This document shows, piece by piece, positions 10,394-21,581 of a stretch of 64,000 nucleotides of DNA. The position numbers and the translations under genes were made by a program. The stretch is from Omphalotus guepiniiformis (taxonomy: Eukaryota; Basidiomycota; Agaricomycetes; Agaricales; Omphalotaceae), in contig JAQOOI010000080.1 of NCBI GenBank assembly GCA_028554645.1, positions 496,001 to 560,000 on the forward strand. The letters run 5' to 3'. The first letter of the stretch is position 1, and every line of letters starts with the position of its first letter. Under the pieces are notes generated by a model that did no database searches, was not told the origin of the DNA, and saw only the letters and a program-made list of their open reading frames with translations.

Positions 10394-11491
10394 AATGCTA
10401 AACAACCAAAACAACCAAATCACTCAAAAGGTGCAAGTCTGAGGGGGCATTGTCAAAGATTCCACACAATCAAACTTATGGCTTCTTTATTAGAACTTTA
10501 TAGTTGAGCTTTTTAAAATGCACTATGGCAAAAGTAGCACAAGGGGGGTTTTGAACAAGACACCTGAGGTGTTCACTGCACAATCACAACCAATTGATCA
10601 CAAGTTACTGCCCTTTTATACATACTGCCAATTCAAAATAAATAAAAACGGAAATTATAGCTAAACTGTCCTGTTTTATATATATAGCTATATCCATGTA
10701 CATAGGTTGTAAGTATCTGTGTCAAGTATGTCCATTATTACTTGTTATAGATCTATTTTACGAGGCAAACCTCAAAAATGCGTTTTTATTCCATTATTTT
10801 TATTGTGAGCAATATTCAGTGCCTTTATTTCATTTTTATGGATTTCCTTGATATTTCTTGGGCATCCGGGTTCCATAGGATTAATCACCTGATAGAAATT
10901 ATACCCCTCAAAGTATCACATTGTTCCGTCAAAGGAACTCCTTCAATTCAGTAGCATTCCGAGAGATTTTACTGATCGAGTTTTTACACCTCCTAACTGG
11001 TTTCTTTGGCAAGCATTTTACACTGGACAATTAATCAAAGCAAATTTCCTTGGTCAACTTCTGTTCCTGGCGAATAATTAAGGAGTGAATACCCCAGAAC
11101 TATTCTAGATCCATTATTTTGACTTTATTTCATGTTCCATCCATTTTTAGTTTCCGCGTTTTTATTCTTTATTGACCAGAAGAAAATGTTCCCCTAATAA
11201 TTATATAATGCAATTGACGTTGTGATGTCAGAATTCTCGTTACAAGATTGGGTGAGTTTAATGCAACAGTGGATGGCCATTGAACAATCTACATCACAAC
11301 TAGACTGACTAGCCAAGAACCTTGATACACAATCTGTACCACAGCTAATAGAACATGCTTTATTACTCAAATCACAACACATTTTGATTGACAAGGCAGG
11401 CACTTTTCAACCCTCTATATTCATTGCTGCAAATGCCTAAAATGATTAATCACCAGGCTTTTAATGCAGGTGCCGGAAATTGGCGCATCAA
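10369..11491 (-). repeat. LTR family II, minus orientation
   Basis: Reverse-complement match to the LTR at 48279-49656. Plus-strand ends are TGATGAGAATG and GGCGCATCA. It carries the conserved block GGCATTGTCAAAGATTCC (10447-10464) and the shared word CCCTAATAATTATATAATGC. No matching 5-bp flanks (GATGC and ACACT) were found. No gag or pol follows on the internal side, so it is solo or truncated. Confidence 0.8.
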
Positions 11492-11930
11492 CACTTTCTT
11501 CAAGCTTAAGCACTCAACTGTTCTGGTGTGCAGCACTGGCCCGGCCTCATGTGGTGACCTGGTGACATTCTCTGCTGACTTGGTTGCCAATTGAGAATTT
11601 AAATTTTAGACAATATTTAAATCTATGAAGGATGTAAGCCCTCTCTTCTTGTTGTATTTGTTATAACTGATGCCCTTCTTCTGCTAAGAACTATTCTAAA
11701 GTAGTCGGTGCAGCCACACACTCCATGTCCAACAACCCGCGCTGGCTGTACACCCATGCAGTGCGTCTATTTCTCATTACCCTTTCACTTCTGACAAACA
11801 AAATCAGGTGTTGATTGAGAGATATAATGTGCGTCTCTGATACTTTTCACAGTCTCATGTGGTGAAATCTGAACTGTTCAATCTTCATATGGTAAGTTAC
11901 TATATGACGTGATTGGAGGAGTCCATGTAA
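11492..11930. other. Unassigned sequence
   Basis: No supported gene. The sequence directly after the LTR differs from the flanks of the other family II copies, so it is probably old target DNA. Confidence 0.4.
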
Positions 11931-12293
11931 GATAATTATAATAGTCACAACAAAGTCTTCCCAGCCCAGTTATAATGATACCTCTTTGAAATAAGGCCAA
12001 GAAGTATCATAATAGCCCCTCTTGCCTGTATCATGGGCCTGCCAATCACTATTATAATGTAATAAGCTGTATTATAATGTCACAGCCTCACATTATAATT
12101 TCTCCTCCTACATCCATTACACCATTTTCTTCCATGTGTATTTCACATTGTAAGCCATCTAATACTCAAGTAATGTCACATTATCATATGCCAGTAGTAT
12201 ATGGTTCGAAACCCCTTCCCTTGTGCCGCCATTAAAATGTTCAGTGCCCAAAAATATTATAATGCACCCTCCCACAAATCTATATGTCTTCAC

Positions 12294-12554
12294 TGTTGGA
12301 TGAGCAATAGAAGACCTGGTGCTAACCCCACCATTGAGTGTTAACACCACTCATAGCAAGATGGACTAACCTCCATACTCTACCAACGGCATGATAGCTC
12401 AGTTGCTTAGAGCATCAGTTATGTGTGCTGGGAGTCACTGGTTCAATCCCAGCTCATGCCAACATATTTCCCCTACTTTGTTATGTGGTCACTTGACCGT
12501 AAGCAAGTTGCTATTAATTTGGCCTTGTTTACATGGAGCTCTTGATTCCCAACA
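12294..12554 (+). mobile_element. tRNA-bearing short LTR-like element, copy 2 (reference, 261 bp)
   Basis: TGTTGGATGAGC...GATTCCCAACA with a perfect 5-bp target duplication TTCAC (12289-12293 and 12555-12559). It encloses a tRNA-like body at 12388-12460. Apart from that body it has a 94-bp left arm and a 94-bp right arm with no ORF. The inserted site lies inside the ATTATAAT array, so the element is younger than the array. The structure suits an LTR (TG...CA, 5-bp duplication) that has captured a tRNA gene, comparable in principle to plant Cassandra elements, whose LTRs hold 5S rRNA sequence. Confidence 0.88.
12388..12460 (+). other. tRNA-like sequence inside the short element
   Basis: 73 nt that fold as a cloverleaf: acceptor GGCATGA with TCATGCC, D stem GCTC/GAGC, anticodon stem TCAGT/GCTGG, and T stem ACTGG/CCAGC with loop TTCAATC. 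A box TAGCTCAGTTGC and B box GGTTCAATCCC fit the Pol III promoter consensus with one mismatch. The anticodon loop is TATGTGT with A, not the universal T, at position 33. It is therefore unlikely to act in translation and is called tRNA-like, not tRNA. Confidence 0.8.
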
Positions 12555-13189
12555 TTCACCCCTAGGATATCATTATAAAACTCTGGTGAGTAGTGCTCCA
12601 TTATAATGCCCTTTTTCAAGCCATTATAATTAATACTCAGCTTGCCTCCCCTTCAAATGCTGCATTATAATATGCCCATAGATGTGGTCTCCTCCCCTAC
12701 TCTGCCACTATAATATGCACCCTCCTTCTCCTACTGTCTCATTATAATGCTCCAAAGTCAGGTTGATGGGGTACCATCGCCAGGCTTCCCTCATTATAAT
12801 GCTCAGTTAGATGGCACATCCCTGCCATTATAATACAATGGTACATGGTTGAAAGCTCCTTCTTATTGTATTATTATAATGCTCAGGTCAATGGTATGTG
12901 CCCGACAATTCACGGCATCTATAGCATTGTAATACTATGGATACTATATAGTTCAAAACATCTCCCTCGTACCATATCATTATAATGCTCATCTATAGCA
13001 TTATAATATGATGGGTATGTGATTTTAAACCCTTCCTCGTGCTATACTATTATAATGCTATAGATGAGCATTATAATACGATAGGTACGTACTCCAGAGT
13101 TTCCCTCCCTCGTGCTATATCATTATAATACTCACTTGAACAACAATTTCCAGGTTTAGTCACATCATGATACCACTATAATACCCCCA

Positions 13190-14421
13190 CACATTGAAAG
13201 GCTTTTATTGGCACTGGGTAAAGGACAAGATCGAGATCTAACCCAACAAACCAATAACCAATTAAGTCTGTGTGTTGCAAGTGGTGGCAGGCATTGATCA
13301 AAGATTCCACATGTTTAGCACTGACAATGAACTTGTACCTATAAACAGCAAGAGATTGTCCATATCAAGCTATATTGGGTATATTAGAGTAAATCTAGTT
13401 TGGGTTTTGCAGATCTCATGAGCTGCACATTGTGTGGTTAACACAGCCTCAGGATTGTGTGATATGGTGAGATTATGGTGCTATATGACAAATTCACCAA
13501 TTTGCAATAACCCTGGGCAGAGTCTGTTTCCAAATATAGGGTCTCCCCTGGTCTAGAGACTTGGATAAAGTGTGCTACCTTGTCTCAAACAGCCTAGAAA
13601 GCCCATTGACATTGCATTTCCATCAGTAACCAAGACACCAGAGCTTTAGCTTATCAGCCTAGAATTTGGACCAAGGTACAGATCATTATCTGGCTCCTAT
13701 CTGGCTCCAGAGTATTGTCACATTATCTAGGACCAAGATATACCCTTATCCATCATGCAGGATTACCCCTAGTGCATGTAGTAACTGTGTTCCGCAAAGT
13801 CTCCATAGGTAGACAGATCACCAGCTCATCAGATCATAGTCTGAGAAATTCCTGTCAACTTGAACTTCAGACAGTCTTCCAGATTACTAGCTGGTCAGCT
13901 CATGACCATCTTCAGAATCTGAGACTAAGTCCTTCCTTGAAGAATCCCAACTGAGTACCAAGTTCCCTTAGTTTACAGATGTTCATCCACACACTGGCAT
14001 ATCTCCAGATAGAGTATCACGAATCAACAACACCATAGCTCACAAGTCATCCAGATCATCAGATTACCAGATGGTCATATAGATTGTCACTCATAATTCC
14101 CCTACAATCTCCTGGATTACAATCAGGCAACACCCTGGGAGTATCTGGACCTATTAAGGTGGGTCTGACCAACTCAACCATATAGATGGTGAGAGGCAAG
14201 TCTAGTATCTCACCAGATGGACCCATTGATCACAGCAGCTAAGCACTATATCATGTACTGTAGCATACACTATTCTCAGGCCATTGGTACAGTGTGCCCT
14301 CATGTGTTGACTAGCAGCTGGGGCTCACTCTAGTCCTTAATTCCCTTGTTACACATCTCCAATCTCATCATATTGAGTGTTTGTATACAATCTGAAGCTC
14401 AGACCGCTCTCAAGCTCAACA
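13190..14421 (-). repeat. LTR family D, diverged relative of LTR A
   Basis: Carries the conserved block GGCATTGATCAAAGATTCCA (13290-13309) and ends CAAGCTCAACA at 14421. The interior parallels LTR A, for example GGTGGGTCTGACCAACTCAA, CATGTACTGTAGC and GTTGACTAGCAGCTGGGG. The left boundary is estimated from the position of the conserved block in other LTRs. No coding region is attached. Confidence 0.6.
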
Positions 14422-14561
14422 ATGTATTGTACCACACTGTGTTATAATACCTTGAGCTGCCTTGTAAACTTTATGTACTTGTATACTTAGGTCACTTAAG
14501 GGGCAAGAAAACATAGAATATAGGCTTTATTAATGCGCGGTGTAGATATTAGTGTAAGTGT

Positions 14562-16380
14562 TGTAGTGACTATGAAATAAACAAGAGAGTTACTCAAATG
14601 AGCACAATCCAACTCAAATCAAAAATGATGTAGGGTGAGGTGTGACTGGCGTTGTCAGAGATTCCGCACAGTTAGACACAACAATTGAACTCAAATCTGC
14701 AGGGTTACAGATGTCTTTATCTCAATCTGGGTGAAAAATGACAGAGGGTATCTCAAAACACAAGATTCAGACAGAAGGCAAGGGTGGTTTTCAGGGTTCA
14801 GGAGGGATTCAGGACAATCAATCTCGATATTAAACTCAATCCAATGGTCAGACAATGCAGGGAACAGTTTCAGATGCAGCACAGACAGTTTCAGCAGGCA
14901 GATTCAGCACAGACAGAACAGCAGTTTCAGCAAAGATTCAGTATCTCTTTCAATTTATCTGCCACAAGGGACTTTACAGAAGTTTTCACAACTGGATATT
15001 TCTCAAACTGAACTCTAAAGAGCCAGGCTATATTCCATCTAAGAAGGGTTTCCTGCTTTGGCTTGTAGCTTTGGGCAGTACTAGCTTAAGAAAATCTAAA
15101 TAGATACTCTGTAAGCTATATATACTAAATCATAGAATCAAACATATATCTCGAAATTAAAAGGGTAATCTGAACAGTAAATGAGTCAAAAGTAAGTAAG
15201 TATCAATTGAGCAGAGATTGGATTCTTTTTAGGTAGTTTTCTAGATAATTTTCCAGTTAGATAGTCAAAATGTAGGAACTTTGGGTATAGATTGGTATAA
15301 AAACAGAAATATATTGCTTTGTCCGCATTCTAGGTGTGTTAGGGCGTATCCTGGGTATCTAAATAAAGGTCCAGGACATGTAAATAGCAACCATGTAAAT
15401 AGCAACCAGTATCATGACAGTTGACATTCGCCTCAGTGCATTGCAAATCTGGTTCCCTATAAGTTTCTCCAAAATTGGCACATTCTCCTCTACTAGGGCA
15501 GCATTAGGAGTTGTGTAGAAGCTCTAGAGCTTATTTAGACCATGCTTTATCATTTCTATCAGCCACAGTAAGGTACAGTAACTGTTTATTTCAAGTTTTA
15601 CCCCTATACATCTCTTTTTGGTCAGATTTGTACTTAGGTTATATTTCTTGTTTAGAATAGCTCTCAGCTTCTCCTAGGACAGTATTCTATCTCATAGTTC
15701 CGTCTAAGACCTCCAATTAGAGTGCCTTTATCTTTCATCAAGTTCAGAGGGTTACTGAATTTCAGAGAGATACTCAGATCCAGAGAGATACTCATTTTCA
15801 GTATCTAACTCCTTCCATCATGAGTATTGAGTATCTAACTCATTTGTGCAGATGTAACTTTGAATCTACTTCTATTATTACATAGATTGGTATTTCATCT
15901 TAGTGACATTATGTTCACATAGTACTCAATGTACTATATTTCTCTGGTAATGCAATCTTCAAGATTGCCCATATTCTCAGCCTTCAATCTTGTAGTGCCA
16001 ACTTAGTTAGCAAGACCAGCTGGAACTTTTGATAAGTCCAAAGGACTTAGATAATTGTTTCAACAACACTTGGTAGAGTCTCTAGTTATTAGAGGGTGGG
16101 TCTGACCAACTCAATCTGGTATGGAACATTGGAATTCCAACACATCTGGAGAGGCATAACTAGTATCTCTTTGTATAACCCATTGGTCACAGTTACTTAG
16201 TACCAGATTCAGTACTGTAGCAATCACTACACTTAGGCATTGTGAGTACAAGTATGTTTCATGTCTTAACTAGCAGCCTGGGGTGACTCTAGTCCTTTAT
16301 GTTCAGTTTCCAATGCTTGAATATTCCATATTTACTTCAATCTGAAAGATTTCAGCACTGAAAGGCTTTTTGATGCAACA
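14562..16380 (-). repeat. LTR family A, copy 1 (3' LTR)
   Basis: Starts TGTAGTGACTATG and ends TTTTTGATGCAACA (plus-strand reading). It is nearly identical over about 1.8 kb to the LTR at 34596-36372, differing by scattered transitions and a roughly 30-bp indel near 14890. A polypurine tract abuts its right end, which makes it the 3' LTR of a minus-strand element. Left flank AGTGT does not match the outer flank of copy 2 (GCGTG). Confidence 0.88.
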
Positions 16381-16395
16381 TCTCCCCCAAAGTAA
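16381..16395 (-). other. Polypurine tract of the LTR A element
   Basis: On the minus strand TTTACTTTGGGGGAGA precedes the LTR start TGTTGCATC with no gap. The same sequence with the same spacing occurs beside LTR B. Confidence 0.8.
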
Positions 16396-18891
16396 AATAA
16401 GATCGTCCTCAATCGTACCAGATTGGCCAAAATCGAGTTAGATACAATTATTACAAGCAGATTTGTCATAGAAGCGCATTTTGTACTGTTCAATATCACA
16501 ATATCATGTCTTACGGACTGCCATTAGGCAAAACTTTTCTTGATTGATTGCCAGTCAATACATTTACATCGGCATGTGACGGCAATGTCAGACTTCGGCA
16601 AAACCTGCAATCTGCTTCTTACAAAGTTTCGACTTAAACAGACAGTGATTCTCGTTTTCTCTTCACATCTCACTTCGTCTCCTGATGGATGAATTTTCCA
16701 GGCAATTGGCCTCCTCTATTACTCTCAGTATCTTTCTTTTCTTCTCTCTCTCACAGCCCTCTAATATGAACGAAGAAGACTATAAATCACTTTCCACCAT
16801 TACTTCAAGACTGGGTGACTTAGACTGACAATTATGGGACCAATCGTTTAAGGAGTTTGGGAAGGATAGGGTCTCAGATTGAAAACAATCACCTCCGCCT
16901 TCGACGATTTGAACCTCGCGTTGGCAAGTCGTTTTTCTTTTCATCTTTTATTATGGCTGACTGCTTCTTTACAGACTTGCATCACCTTAACCTTCAATCG
17001 TTGCCAGCGGTCTCAGACTCACTTGCCCAATTATTTCACTGGTTCATTTCTTTCAGCATGCAATCTCGCTTTATGGTTACATCAAGCTAAACCGACTTCT
17101 TTTATTCTACCGCCCTGGGAGCTAAACCATTCTAAACTCAACATGTTCTGCCTCAAATATACAGTAAGCATCTTTCAGATTCATTTCATTTTGTATGCTA
17201 ACTGTTTTTACAGCTTCACAACTTATGGGAACCTTTGCCTCCATTTCCAAGACTTAAGCAAACCCCGCAGCTGGAAGACGGTAATGACGATGACAAAATA
17301 CTACTTCTGCCCCTCGCCACACTTGCTTCATCTGCCAAGGTTGCTCGCGCTGGATCGTTGAAGCTTCCGGCTCCTGTTTCAAAACCAAAACCCGAGCCAA
17401 AGCCCAAGGCCAAGGATTCCATGACGCCCTTACTGGGTCGTTTGGTAAGTTTTCCTTTTTGTCTTAGGTTCTCATTTCTTATTTCCACCATCTTTAGATG
17501 AAACACAAGATTTCCGATGTTGAAGCAACTGCAGAATCTACCAAGCTGACCGACGATGTTGAAGCAACTGCAGAATCTACCGAGCTGACCGACGATGATG
17601 ACAACAACACCAGCTTCGAGTCCGAGAGCTCAGAGCCTCCGGTCAAGAAATCTCAAGTGTCCGTTGGTGAGAAATCTGCAGCAGCAGCTGCATCTTCTAA
17701 GGTACGTTTTTCTTTGTAGATTTACCTATTCTTTTCTCATGTTTTCTTACACAGGGCAAGGGTAAACAAGTAGTGAAACCACAACCGAAGATTCAGAAGA
17801 TGCGAGTGGAGGAACTGGTTAATGAACCAGCATTGCGAAAGACTCGGTCCAAAGTGACTTCAATCACAGTTCCCGCATCTAGCGACAAGGAAGAGACGAA
17901 GGAAGAGGACAAAGTGGTCAAGACTGAGGGTGCTAAGGCCCCTGTCAACCTCAACGTCGACTTCGAGGCTCCCTTGTGGGCTTCTCGCGCCGATTTCTCC
18001 ACCTCCTCTGTTTCTCTTGCTCTGGCCACCCGCCATGAGGCCCCAAATCTTCAAGTTGGTCTTTTCATTTCTTTATTGCAGTTGATATTTACTGACAATT
18101 GGGTCTCCTAGCGCTCAGATGGATGAACACCTCAAAACCACGCTAAGGAGGATTTTGAAGAGGTACCCGGTAAGTATCTCCTCTTAGTTCATTCTTTTAA
18201 TTGTTTGATTGACAACTCTTTCAGGTTGTGTTGTCTTTGGATGGCCTTACGGCCGTCCTGTTACTTTGCAGCAACTCATCTCAGTTAACCGCACATTCGA
18301 CAGGGTGAGTATCTCCTTAAATCGAGCTAGATACTCGCTAAATGTCTCCTTTGTCATTATCTAGTTCTTTGGCGACTCTATCTGTGCTTCATGCGTAGGT
18401 GGAACACATACAGAAGGTCGTGAATGTCACCCACAACTCAACAGCAAGACATTCGAGTGGAGATGCGCGACTTGCACCAAGGACAACCATACATGCAGCT
18501 GGTCTTATGGTCTAGAAGGCAGTGACCAACTCCGGTGTCTTTCATATACGTTAGCTTGCAGTGGTAGTGCTGGTAAGTCTCTTTTTCATTTCTTGAGACA
18601 TTTTTTATTAAAGATCTTTCATTTCTTAGTTGTTGCACAGGAAGCAGAACAATTGCAGATTCTTATCGACACATACAAGGACATGCAGAACAGCGTCTCG
18701 GCGCAGATGTGAGCAATGGAATGGGTGCACTGAACCATCTTGCAGCGTCAAGATCACCTCAAAGCCTCATGCCGTGATCCTCGTCTCGTCTTGCATCAGG
18801 TTCAGACTGGTGACCCTTCTTTCGATTACTCGGACGAACAGCTGAAGTTGCTGGCTACCACTCTTGGATGGGACATCAATCTGTTGGGAAT

Positions 18892-19141
18892 CAAGAGCTC
18901 CAAGTAAACAAGGCCAAATTAATGGCAGCAACTTGCTTACGGTCAAGTGACCACATAACAAGGGGAAATGTATTGGCATGAGCTGGGATTGAACCAGCGA
19001 CACCCAGCACACATAACTGGTGCTCTAACCAACTGAGCTATCATGCCGTTGGTAGAGTATGGAGGTTAGTCCATCTCGCTATGAGTGGTGTTAATACTCA
19101 ATGGTGGGGTTAGCACCAGGTCTTCTATTGCTCATCCAACA
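18892..19141 (-). mobile_element. tRNA-bearing short LTR-like element, copy 3, inside the beta gene
   Basis: Reverse-complement copy of the 261-bp element (plus-strand ends TGTTGGGAATC and CTCATCCAACA) with a perfect 5-bp target duplication CAATC (18887-18891 and 19142-19146). Removing it and one duplication restores a continuous reading frame across the beta exon (DIN joined to LVSRASY). This proves insertion into coding sequence after the gene existed. Confidence 0.92.
18975..19047 (-). other. tRNA-like sequence, best-preserved copy
   Basis: 73 nt with all four stems paired: acceptor GGCATGA/TCATGCC, D stem GCTC/GAGC, anticodon stem CCAGT/GCTGG, T stem GCTGG/CCAGC. A box TAGCTCAGTTGG and B box GGTTCAATCCC match the Pol III consensus exactly. 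The anticodon loop TATGTGT lacks T at position 33 and would read TGT (Thr) at 34-36. I treat it as a Pol III promoter module and not as a working tRNA. Confidence 0.82.
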
Positions 19142-19418
19142 CAATCTGGTCTCCCGGGCAAGCTACATTGCCAAGAACGAAGCGGGTCGTTTCTTCGTAG
19201 TGAATCCAGAGGTCGAGGCTCAAGCTGGCCCCTCCAACTCTCATTCCACTCCCGTTGCTATGGCCATCGACAAATCGCCTCAGGCAGTCAGTGCCTCACA
19301 GGTGACGGTCAAATAGGATGAAGATAGAGAAGACAAGCTTGAGGAGGAGACGACGGGCAGGGTCTTAGTGCCAGAAAGCAGTCCACTGGCTGGGAGGGAT
19401 GATCACCTCTCAGAGTGA

Positions 19419-19786
19419 CTTTCAAGGCTCGGGTGCGCACACAGTTCATATCCTTCTTTCCTTTCACTTTCGCCTCCTCTCAGTTCAATTCCCATAGATC
19501 TGTCATTTTCTTCACTTGGTCGGGACCTTCTGTATTCATTTGCCTTTTGTTGCAGGTAACCCTGGTGTTCAACACACCGGGTTGCCCAATATATAAATTT
19601 TTATACATTGTTTATCCCAGATACTCCCTGTACTTACTTTATAGTAGTATAGGTCAAAGTATCTTCATACCAGTACTGAGCTTTCAAGCTCAAAATATAC
19701 GTCTCATTTTTCTTGATATGAATCTGGTGTGAAACATAAGAAATTGAATTGAGAGTCTCCTTCAAACTGAGTATCTAACTCAATTT
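19419..19786. other. Spacer between beta gene and DIRS element
   Basis: No ORF with support. It contains pyrimidine-rich tracts and a GAGTATCTAACTC word directly before the DIRS element starts. If the DIRS element is removed, this joins to 25101, the region upstream of the alpha gene. Confidence 0.4.
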
Positions 19787-20252
19787 GTCGAGTTTAAAAA
19801 AATATTTTATGCTAGTTCAATCACTAGGTAAGCTATCTCGGTATGTTTTCTTCACACACCTGACTTGCTCAGGTGTCATATGGCGTTGTATGCCCGCGTC
19901 TTTGGCACAGCGTGCCTGCGGAGTCTGCTGGTTCCGTACCACAGACTCACTCGGAGTCCCCTGGTTTGCACCAGGACTCACCCTGGCACAGTGTACCTGC
20001 AGAGTTCACCAGTTCACAACTGGTTGCTCACCCTTTGGCACAGCGTGCCCGCGGAGTCCACTTAGACTCATTTTCGGTTCATATGTATTTTTTATGTATA
20101 CTATTATTTGGTTACAGCAGTGGATAACCTCTGAGACACAAGGATTTCATTCCTTTGCGCTCACTCGTTCATCCACTAGGTACGATTCTTCAGTTCTTAG
20201 TTGTATTTTGGGTTGAGCTCACTCTAGTTCATCCAATAGTTGTGTTTGTTCA
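19787..20252 (+). repeat. DIRS split direct repeat A1
   Basis: Begins GTCGAGTTTAAAAAAATA and ends near TGTGTTTGTTCA. Pairs with A2 at 24491-24956. It also contains an internal threefold motif, TGGCACAGCGTGCC followed by a CGGAGTC-like word, spaced about 70 bp, and paired CCTGACTTGCTCAGG-type short palindromes. Confidence 0.88.
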
Positions 20253-20296
20253 TCATCAAATAAATATTTTATTTCATCGTTTACTTCGTAATCTCA

Positions 20297-21581
20297 ATGT
20301 CAGATGCCACCCAAATGCAGTCTGGAAACACGGTTGATGGATCATCCAACAACCAATCCCAGTCTACTAGAGCGGATGAACATAGACCATCAGGGTTACA
20401 GTTCAATGCAGATGCCGTTGCGGAAGAAACAATTGTCGAGTCGTTCAGACAAGGATCTATCAGAAAAGTCAACCGCAATGCGTGACATCACGTCCAAAGT
20501 CATTGGACATACCAAAATCTCCAGTGAAGAAATCGAAAGCGCCATTGATTTGTACATGGAAATTGTTGATAGAATCGAAAGAGAAAGAAGAGACGCCGGA
20601 GAACAAGGAAATGATGTTGGAGGAGGAAACCGGCATGCTGAGTCGCAAGAGGATGAGGTTAGAAACCGGGTCGATGAAGACGGAAGAGAGAATCCAGTTG
20701 ATAGATCGCTTGAGCGACAAACCAGTGATAGACCTGAACGATCAAGGTCCGCGTCACTGTCTGACTCTGCTAGAGAGGCTAAGCGATCACGAATTGACAA
20801 ATCACTCTTCCCCTGGGTTGCCGAAGACCTCATTCAGTCAGCAACCTTGTCACCACATAAACGACATACCCATGAACTCGTTGAGTTCTATAATCAAGAC
20901 CTTAAACTCAGCAAGCGCAGAGTTGTCACATCACTCTCTTGTCCATACTACCCTGATTCCGAGTGGGGATTGTTACTGCAAGATTGAGCAGCCAATTTTG
21001 ACGCATTGCTGGGAAGCCTCCATTCAGCCGTTATTCACAAACCACAAATCGAGAAATTGGGAGAGAAACTTAAACTACGTCTCACAGGAGAACCTGAAGT
21101 CATTAAAACGGTTAGAACCCAAGGAGACTGGATTAATGCGTTCACCATGTACAAGCACGCAGTCCTGTTTGCCTTTCCCCACCGTGGACATGAACTTGAA
21201 ATGTGGTTCGATCATATCTCCTCATTGTTCTCCGCAGTCAGCCCAAACATTCATGGAAGAGTCATCTCGTATGATAAAGCTGCCAGACGTTTCATTGGCG
21301 GAAGACGTGATCTGTCCTTTGAAAACATACATGCAATCCAATATCTCAAAACAGCCCATATTGACTCCTATGGAGTTGGGGTCCATGACAACGGATTTTA
21401 TGGTGTCAAGAAGACTCGACAAGTTGCAGAGATGGACGCATGCCGGAAATAGAATGCCAGTATATGCAAGCTTGGAGGAAAATGCAAGTATCCGCACATC
21501 TGCGCTAGATGTAGAGCTTCGAGACACGTCACTGCCAGTTGTACCACAGATAAAGGGGGAGAGGGCAGTAAGAGAAAGTGA
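20297..21581 (+). pseudogene. gag: DIRS Gag-like ORF with zinc knuckle, broken
   Basis: Starts MSDATQMQSGN, shifts frame between about 20400 and 20480, then reads on (SEEIESAIDLYMEIVDR, FPHRGHELEMWF, GGRRDLSFENIHAI) to a cysteine/histidine cluster just before the end: C-x5-C-x4-H-x1-C-x2-C near 21462-21540. In-frame stops TGA at 20985 and TAG at 21450 fit CGA-to-TGA and CAG-to-TAG changes. Family knowledge: DIRS and related elements encode a capsid-like protein upstream of RT. It overlaps the start of the RT frame. Confidence 0.75.

Larger units (their letters stand above)
11934..13180. repeat. Array of the palindromic word ATTATAAT
   Basis: About twenty copies of ATTATAAT or one-base variants, usually within CATTATAATGC, recur at about 20-60-bp intervals. 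Examples are near 12071, 12091, 12255, 12599, 12622, 12662, 12737, 12792, 12823, 12873, 12979, 13002, 13049, 13069, 13124 and 13172. Spacer sequences differ, so this is not a simple tandem repeat, though two stretches (12979-13010 and 13045-13080) are inverted copies around CTATAGATGAG. A tRNA-bearing element (12294-12554) is inserted into it. Confidence 0.8.
16685..19418 (+). pseudogene. Accessory gene 'beta', spliced, antisense to its host element, decayed
   Basis: A multi-exon plus-strand gene about 300 bp inside the 3' polypurine tract. It starts MDEFSRQLASSITL and runs through acidic, lysine-rich and proline-rich exons (17235-18054). It then enters a cysteine cluster in the exon at 18361-18571: C-x2-C, then C, then WRCATC, then HTCSW, a probable zinc-binding module. 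Clear introns include 17702-17754, 18055-18111, 18172-18225, 18305-18363 and 18572-18629, all GT-AG. At least four in-frame stops can each be explained by one C-to-T change: CGA to TGA in the short exon near 18125, CGA to TGA twice near 18709 and 18730, and CAG to TAG at 19314. The last exon is also split by a 250-bp mobile element at 18892. The function is unknown. The cysteine pattern resembles DNA-binding or element-linked zinc clusters of Agaricomycetes, but that is inference. Confidence 0.65.

Noticed and set aside
12388..12460. Functional tRNA gene
   Set aside because: It folds well and has A and B boxes, but the anticodon loop lacks T at position 33, and the unit sits inside a mobile element in three copies with target duplications.
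11934..13180. CRISPR array
   Set aside because: The repeat is only 8-11 bp, spacing is irregular, and the organism is eukaryotic.
14562..15110. Short plus-strand ORFs rich in glutamine (14731-15103 and 34765-35109)
   Set aside because: They lie inside the two LTR A copies and differ by frameshifting indels, so they are not maintained as genes.
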